From the NCBI GenBank assembly GCA_963930655.1, contig OZ005607.1, forward strand, positions 26,730,874 to 26,794,873: a stretch of DNA of 64,000 nt. Reading direction: 5' to 3'. Within the stretch, counting starts at the first letter, position 1; each line of letters opens with the position of its first letter. This DNA comes from Myrica gale. Taxonomy: Eukaryota > Streptophyta > Magnoliopsida > Fagales > Myricaceae. Below are positions 58,390 to 64,000 of the stretch, in pieces. Under the pieces are notes generated by a model. The model saw only the letters and a program-made list of their open reading frames with translations. It was not told the DNA's origin and did not search any database. The translations under genes and the position numbers were made by a program.

Positions 58390-59978
58390 TGTAACAACCC
58401 AGAGTGTGTTGTTAGGAGTTAGTTAGTGAGCTGTAAACCAATGGTTGTTAGGATAGGCTATATAAATCAGTAGTAGTTTGGTAATGGGCAGAAAAGAACT
58501 CATTTGAAGTTTTCTACTGTTTTCTCTCTCAATTTCTTAGGAGACTAGCCATCTCGAATTTGGCCATTGTATTTTCTTTACAAATTCTTGGAATACAACG
58601 GGTTTGTTACAAGTGGTATCAGAGGAACGATCTTGCCATGGATTTGCTCGCACAGTGCTACAAGATAGCCGACTTATTAAAAGATCTACAAAGTGGCAAC
58701 CAAAGGATGGAGGAAAAATTCAGCATTTGTTTGGAATTACTTGAAGCAGAGGTTGAAGATCTAAAAACAGAAGAAGACAAACAAGAAAAAAGCCGAGAAA
58801 TAGAGGAGATTGGAGCAGTACTGGATGAAGAAATTAATTCAAATCAGAAGCAAATTAAGAGTTCATTCTTCGATGAAACTAAGGAAGTAGATTTTGTCCA
58901 AACAGTACAGGAAAAAGAAAAAGCTCGTGCTACTTGGATTAAGCAGTTGAATGCTCCGCTGGAGGCCGTCGATCCAAAAATTGCAGACATCGAGCTCGAG
59001 AAAGCTCGGCAGTGGAAGGGGCAAGATGTTGGTTCTGTCATGACCAACAAACACAACGAAGAATTTCTTGGAGCTAGATACTATGGAGGAAACGAGTACA
59101 TTTACATGGTCGAGTCCTTGTTTCAAAAGCGTGCACTGAAATTTTCTCATTTGGATCCTGCAAAGTGGGGAAAAAGTTCGGAAGAAATGGATTCTTCCCT
59201 GCTTTCGGTCTGGCAGCAATTGATTGAATCGGACGTAAGGATGAATTGGAAGAAGAGGAAGTTGAAGGGGGGAAAATAAAAAGGAGGAAGAAGAAAGAAA
59301 AAAAAAAGAAGAAAAAGACGTTACGAGTGGCTTTATGCTAATGGTGGTGTTGTCAACATTGCTTTCAATTGTGGAGCAATTTGTCAACGATATTTTTTGG
59401 ATTCTTGTGGGGAAGATTTTGAACCGAGCCAAGGGAGTTATAAGCGGTGGAACATTCGGTCAAGTGTGGGTAAATTGCAATTTTTTTTTTTCCAGAGCAC
59501 CAATCACCAAGTGTTTGTTGTATGTCCTATGAGAGTCCTGCAATTACTTAAATAAGCTGATTTTTCCAGAGAACATTTTAATTGCCTGGAGGACCATAGC
59601 CTTGAAAAAGGAGGAGCTTCTTTGAGTTTCCTCACTAAGGAGGAGAGGCAACCATCTGATATAGAAGCCCGGAGGCTTGTGGTGATTTTGGAGCTATGCA
59701 ATTGCTTGTTGATTAATTTCAACCTTGAGGACAAGGTTGTTTGAAGGGGAATGAAATGTAACAACCCAGAGTGTGTTGTTAGGAGTTAGTTAGTGAGCTG
59801 TAAACCAATGGTTGTTAGGATAGGCTATATAAATCAGTAGTAGTTTGGTAATGGGCAGAAAAGAACTCATTTGAAGTTTTCTACAGTTTTCTCTCTCAAT
59901 TTCTTAGGAGACTAGCCATCTCGAATTGGCCATTGTATTTTCTTTACAAATTCTTGGAATACAAACGGATTTGTTACA
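58390..59978 (+). mobile_element. Non-autonomous LTR retrotransposon A
   Basis: Two 222-bp LTRs (58390-58611 and 59757-59978) start TGTAACAACCCAGAG and end TTTGTTACA; they differ at only a few positions. A primer-binding site TGGTATCAGAGG follows the first LTR, and a purine tract GAAGGGGAATGAAA precedes the second. A TATA-like GCTATATAAATC lies inside each LTR. AAGGC (58385-58389) precedes the element. The interior has one 214-codon ORF and no reverse transcriptase or integrase, so it depends on a helper. Confidence 0.88.
58638..59279 (+). CDS. ORF of retrotransposon A: coiled-coil leader plus unknown C-terminal part
   Basis: The ATG lies about 20 nt after the primer-binding site and opens a 213-residue protein. 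Its first 45 or so residues ([20 protein letters not shown] onward, with a heptad-like Leu pattern) are shared with retrotransposon B, and the region is Glu/Lys-rich. The remainder, including [12 protein letters not shown] and [18 protein letters not shown], differs from B. I do not recognise it as gag, pol or any named family. It may be a captured host sequence fused to a retroelement leader. Confidence 0.5.
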   Translation: MDLLAQCYKIADLLKDLQSGNQRMEEKFSICLELLEAEVEDLKTEEDKQEKSREIEEIGAVLDEEINSNQKQIKSSFFDETKEVDFVQTVQEKEKARATWIKQLNAPLEAVDPKIADIELEKARQWKGQDVGSVMTNKHNEEFLGARYYGGNEYIYMVESLFQKRALKFSHLDPAKWGKSSEEMDSSLLSVWQQLIESDVRMNWKKRKLKGGK

Positions 59979-59982
59979 AGAA

Positions 59983-62293
59983 TGTAACAACTCTCTGGAA
60001 TTGTAATGTATTTTGATTGGATTTATGATTGTAACTAGAATGAAAGATTAAATCAAAGGATATTCATTGATAGCTAAGCCAAATTTGAGGTTTGGCTAAC
60101 CTCCATAGAAGTTGAGAGAAAGCGGGAAGAAGAGAGAAAACTCAATCTAGATTCTTTCGGTAATCCCTCTAGAAGGAACCCGTGCTGCTTACATACCATC
60201 AGCTCCCTCCACATGCGTAACAAACTAACTGAATGGAAAATACATGCGTAAATGAAAATACAAGTAAGGAAAATAGTTGGCCCATAACCACTACAATTGG
60301 ACCTGTAAGTGCTACTGAAATAAGCACGTGAATGAGCAGCCCACTAAGCTAGGTGTGTTACATTCCCTTTCCCTTCAAACAACCTGGTCCGCAAGGTTGA
60401 GGGCTGTTAAGTATGCTCCAAATTTCTTCAATGCTCACAACTGGGGCAGACGAGTTCTAAGTAAATTTCAACAACAAAACAAGCTTGTATAGCTGTCATT
60501 GATCTCATCCAACATCTAACAAAGCTCAGACTTCCAGTGGAATGAACATGATCCACAACAAACTCATGTATTACTCTTTTCTCCTGCAAAAATTTCTGCA
60601 CATTCCATACCTTCTCCCAGTTCCCAACCAAGGAATAAATGTTCAACCACAGAGCATAATATACAGCTTCATGGGCCTTGAATTCAATCAAATTACCAAC
60701 CATTTCTTTCCCCAAGTGTATCATGGCCAGAAATTCTACAAGCCCAACGTAAGGTCCTCAAAATACTCCAAGCAACAAAGTCTCTGTAAGGAATTTTATC
60801 AAACATCTTACATGCTAACAAACATGAAAAATAGATACCAAGATAAAGCAAGTAAACAAAGTCTCGAGCATGATCCTGAGCCTTGTGCCTTTGCTTCATA
60901 TTGTATTGTAACATACTAAAACTTCCACTCCGGATCCCAACATCAGTTCTCTCTTGGCTATCATTTGAAGGAGACTCACCAACTGGCATGGACATAGATG
61001 GCTCAATTGCAGCAGAAACAACCCTAGGCAGCTCCAAAGAAGACAACGTTCTTAGGAGAGGATTTTGAAAGTCGTTAACAAGAAATGCATTTGCATCTTC
61101 TGCAGACCTTACAAGAAAAACGTGTTGCCTTATTGTCCCTAAAAACTCTTTGACTCCTCTACTGTATAAGTAGAAATGAGGTAAAGCAAGTTCTACTATT
61201 ATTCCATCATCGGTCATACTATGAACCTGGACTTCAACAAAATCATCATCAACTAAGGCATGCAAAATTCCAGATATCTCTAGACCCGGCCAATAGTTAG
61301 ATTCTCGAAATGAGATTTGACTCAATCGTTTTCGTTTTCGGTGATCGAGAAAAAATTGCCCCATCAAGTTTAGAAAGTTCAGAATGGCTAGGAGTTTGTA
61401 AAATTCTTTGGAGGTAACCTTGTTTGGAGAGAAAACATTGAATATGACTATTTCGGAAAAATTAGTGGAACTTTGGCTGCAATTTTGGTTGTCACCGTAG
61501 AAGAGTACTATGTGAAAGACGAGTGATAGGGATACACTAGTAGATAATGAGAAAGAAGAATTATCTGGAAGCATTTGGATTTTCACCGAAAAGTCGAGAT
61601 TGGCTTCCAGGGTCTTTCCTCTGTCGATTTCCTCCTTTTTCGTTTCTTCTTCAAGCTGTGACTCCTCTTTAATTTCTTCTGCTGTTACTATGCTTGCATC
61701 TTCAGTTAGTGCTTTCACCCTATCTATATTTTCTTTTTCTTCATTGCATTCTTCCGTCTTCAGATCTTCAAGCTCCATCTCAAGTAATTCCAAACAGATA
61801 TCAAATTTTTCTTGCATCCGTTGGTTGCCTCTTTGTAGATCCTTCAGTAATTCTGCTATCTTATGGCACTGTGCGAGCAAATCCATGGCAGGATCGTTGC
61901 CTCTGATACCAAATGTAACAACTCTCTGGAATTGTAATGTATTTTGATTGGATTTATGATTGTAACTAGAATGAAAGATTAAATCAAAGGATATTCATTG
62001 ATAGCTAAGCCAAATTTGAGGTTTGGCTAACCTCCATAGAAGTTGAGAGAAAGCGGGAAGAAGAGAGAAAACTCAATCTAGATTCTTTCGGTAATCCCTC
62101 TAGAAGGAACCCGTGCTGCGTACATACCATCAGCTCCCTCCACATGCGTAACAAACTAACTGAATGGAAAATACACGCGTAAATGAAAATACAAGTAAGG
62201 AAAATAGTTGGCCCATAACCACTACAATTGGACCTGTAAGTGCTACTGAAATAAGCACGTGAATGAGCAGCCCACTAAGCTAGGTGTGTTACA
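59983..62293 (-). mobile_element. Non-autonomous LTR retrotransposon B
   Basis: Two 380-bp LTRs (59983-60362 and 61914-62293) differ at about two positions. On the minus strand each starts TGTAACACACCTAGC and ends GAGTTGTTACA. A primer-binding site GGTATCAGAGGCAACG follows the 5' LTR and a purine tract GAAGGGAAAGGGAATG precedes the 3' LTR. AAGGC (62294-62298) follows the element, the same 5-mer that precedes element A. Its interior holds one long minus-strand ORF and no reverse transcriptase or integrase. The LTR similarity indicates a recent insertion. Confidence 0.9.
60693..61886 (-). CDS. ORF of retrotransposon B: shared leader plus unknown C-terminal part
   Basis: A 397-codon frame starts at ATG 61886, about 20 nt past the primer-binding site. 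Residues 1-50 (MDLLAQCHKIAELLKDLQRG and a Glu-rich coiled-coil) match element A's ORF. The middle has a segment like DDFVEVQVHSMTDDGIIVEL and PHFYLYSRGVKEFLG that I do not recognise. The last 70 residues look like read-through of non-coding sequence. No gag zinc knuckle, protease or polymerase motif is present. Confidence 0.5.
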   Translation of the reverse strand: MDLLAQCHKIAELLKDLQRGNQRMQEKFDICLELLEMELEDLKTEECNEEKENIDRVKALTEDASIVTAEEIKEESQLEEETKKEEIDRGKTLEANLDFSVKIQMLPDNSSFSLSTSVSLSLVFHIVLFYGDNQNCSQSSTNFSEIVIFNVFSPNKVTSKEFYKLLAILNFLNLMGQFFLDHRKRKRLSQISFRESNYWPGLEISGILHALVDDDFVEVQVHSMTDDGIIVELALPHFYLYSRGVKEFLGTIRQHVFLVRSAEDANAFLVNDFQNPLLRTLSSLELPRVVSAAIEPSMSMPVGESPSNDSQERTDVGIRSGSFSMLQYNMKQRHKAQDHARDFVYLLYLGIYFSCLLACKMFDKIPYRDFVAWSILRTLRWACRISGHDTLGERNGW

Positions 62294-62298
62294 AAGGC

Positions 62299-62801
62299 AC
62301 TTTCACTGGAGCAGGCACAGATATTGTCCCAAGCTTGATCAGGGTTCAAGACATGATGCTTATCGCATGTATAAGCTTCTTATCGGGGTCTTCAATGTAA
62401 AATATCTGACACTGCTACGAGTCAGTTGGGGTAATTAAGCTTGCTTCTCTCTGTTTTTTTATGTAAAGACGGAAGGGAAAGCCTTCCTTTGCATTTGTTG
62501 CATGAATTTCAAAGGCGCAAAATGTGACAAACTATGAAGCGATGCTAAACTGAAAGAAATAAAAGATTCAAATGCATATATAATGCTTCGCTTCCTTGAT
62601 AAAACTTGAACCTAAATTTATCCCGAGCCCGTCCAATCTTTTACCACTTGCAGAAATTCAGTTGACCTTTTACCTTCAATAGTGAGGATCGAAAGTTAAC
62701 TATTGGATTTTTGTCTAATTCTGGGTGATTCTTCTCGATTCTAGTCCCATAATTAGTTTTCAGGTTTCTTTATCTGACGCGTTGCTTTATCCCGTTCATA
62801 G
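62299..62801 (+). other. F-box pseudogene intron or decayed coding sequence
   Basis: The first 50 bp continue the frame broken by the insertion (HKALSLEQAQI across the junction once the elements are ignored). After a stop near 62340 no clear coding sequence appears until the exon at 62802. Confidence 0.45.
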
Positions 62802-63297
62802 GCTCTAGCAGAGGCAGCAGAACTCCTTCCTCATCTGCCTTTGTTCCCTAACCTGATAGATTTGGTATTCATATCACCAGCAAGTCTTGACCTTGTATGG
62901 AGGATGCTCCAACGATGCCCCTGTCTCGAGACTCTGAAATTTTTGGAGGTAACTTCACTGGCACTACAACGTTTACGCTAAAGTATCTGTTTCGTCTTGG
63001 TTTGGACTTACAATGATGGTTTAAGCGTTTCGTTTCCAATAGGGAATCACTTGTTCCCCAGATTTTGAGACTGATAGTGGGGTACCGGACCAAGTGCCTC
63101 CATGTTTCGCATCAAACCTCAAGTACATTGAAGTTCGCGATTATGGAGGAGAAGACGACAAGCTATCAGCAATAAAGATTTTGCTCAAGAATGCAGTGGT
63201 CTTGAACAAAATGGTTGTGCATTATTCCGGTGCTACTGCATTCAGAGATCAGTTATTGGGGCTCCCTAGAGGGTCTAAGAGTTGTGTTTTGAATTGA

Positions 63298-64000
63298 GAC
63301 CTCTTTGATTATTACCTTCCATTCCCCAAAAGTTTTTAGTTGTGTGATTTAACCATTTGATCATCGCACAAATTGTTTGAATGAGGATAATTATGCTAAT
63401 TCTCTTCTTTTTTTCTTTTTGTTTCTCATGATGGTTACTGATCAAGTGGTTGAGGTATATATATAATGTAAAAAGTTTATTAATTCTTTTTATTTTTTAT
63501 TTTTTTAGGTTTTTCTTTACGTCTAGGTGTTCTTGTTGCTCCTTCACCTCTATGCAAGCATGCGTTCATGGTGCCTTTGTAATGTGTATTTGCTTTCTTT
63601 CTCGGAATTTCCTTGTTTTTGATACATTGTTTTTTTCGTTGTTGGTTCTTTGGCATGCACCAGAACAACCTGTTGGAATTGGTATTTAATTGCTTGGAAG
63701 TATGTATTTCCTGCGTAGGGCTGTGGAGAAATTACTATTTCTTTAATTTTACAAAATTTATTTCTGCCTTGATTCTGCACTTTATTTTTAGTTTAAGTTT
63801 AATTAAATATTATCCGGCCTTCCTAATAAATAGGAGATTTCGGCCCCACACATGAGAGAGATCAGTGTTAACCAATATAATTTAAATAATAAAATTTATT
63901 TCTTTCTATGAATTTCAAGTTCTAAAATAATTCGTATTTAAAAGTCATCAAAGCAGGTATAAAGTGACAACAACACAGGGAGAATATTAGAGAATAAAAT
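63298..64000. other. 3' flank of the F-box pseudogene, nothing recognised
   Basis: AT-rich; the open frames on both strands at 63450-63855 are low-complexity and overlapping, and I do not regard them as genes. Confidence 0.4.

Larger units (their letters stand above)
57900..63297 (+). pseudogene. F-box/FBD/LRR gene, split by retrotransposons
   Basis: The 5' part (57900-58389) encodes the LRR_2 region typical of plant FBD/F-box proteins: GLWVSAAVKKRVQELKL, LPRSLFSCETLVDLTL and LFSGLPVLEKLTLEHC, followed by a stop after the SPTLVL segment. Coding similarity resumes after the insertion with exon 62802-62948 (VWRMLQRCPCLETLKFLE) and the last exon 63043-63297. The last exon is an FBD domain (NLKYIEVRDYGGEDD; LPRGSKSC) ending at TGA. 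Introns with GT-AG are visible at 62949-63042. No F-box is found upstream, and frame breaks occur near 57920 and 58265. Family members are SCF ubiquitin-ligase adaptors; this copy is dead. Confidence 0.75.

Noticed and set aside
59281..59432. Minus-strand Ser/Phe-rich frame opposite retrotransposon A
   Set aside because: It is antisense to the lysine-rich end of element A's ORF and a purine tract; not a gene.
63450..63855. Opposed frames of 60-80 codons at the window end
   Set aside because: AT-rich, overlapping on both strands, with no motif.
1..64000. CRISPR arrays, operons, Shine-Dalgarno sites
   Set aside because: The window is plant nuclear DNA with spliced genes; no spaced direct-repeat array of CRISPR type was seen.

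Overview
The window is nuclear DNA from a flowering plant: AT-rich, with GT-AG introns, few long open frames and many transposons. TIR-type NB-LRR (TNL) resistance genes point to a eudicot. The gene families and dispersed repeats would suit a woody rosid, perhaps Fagales, but that is a guess and no species marker is visible.

The backbone is a decayed TNL cluster. At least seven TNL units, all on the minus strand, lie at 1.9-2.6 kb (a: C-JID tail), 5.8-9.1 kb (b: NB-ARC, LRR and C-JID but no TIR), 22.7-29.1 kb (c: TIR and NB-ARC, split by a CACTA transposon), 36.2-38.8 kb (d: 5'-truncated), 43.7-44.8 kb (e: relic), 47.4-51.9 kb (f: full exon set with disabling lesions) and 55.8-56.2 kb (g: TIR exon only). 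I see no unit that is clearly intact. Shared 5' flank modules, some with paired ACGCGT palindromes, show that the cluster grew by segmental duplication and then eroded.

The best-preserved gene is a four-exon homologue of ACD11 (ACCELERATED CELL DEATH 11, a ceramide-1-phosphate transfer protein) at 15.5-17.6 kb on the minus strand. A two-exon partial copy lies at 54.2-55.0 kb (+) and an exon-2 relic near 33.1 kb (+). In Arabidopsis, loss of ACD11 triggers cell death through the TNL LAZ5, so co-duplication of ACD11-like genes with TNLs is the most biologically suggestive feature here.

The rest is mostly mobile DNA, much of it with exact boundaries: a 4.5 kb hAT element with a dead BED-type transposase (10545-15056); a 2.6 kb non-autonomous hAT with a possible captured host ORF (29519-32125); a 4.4 kb CACTA element inside TNL-c (23433-27880); two Mutator-type inverted-repeat elements (2570-3611, 56571-57026); a Tourist-like MITE (9447-9641); a copia-type LTR; gypsy-type LTR remnants; LINE-type RNase H relics; and two related non-autonomous LTR retrotransposons lying end to end in opposite orientation inside an F-box/FBD pseudogene (58390-62293). 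Further relics are a MED13 fragment, half a tRNA-Gly gene and two copies of a degenerate repeat with a period of about 147 bp. All domain and family names come from motif recognition, without a database search.
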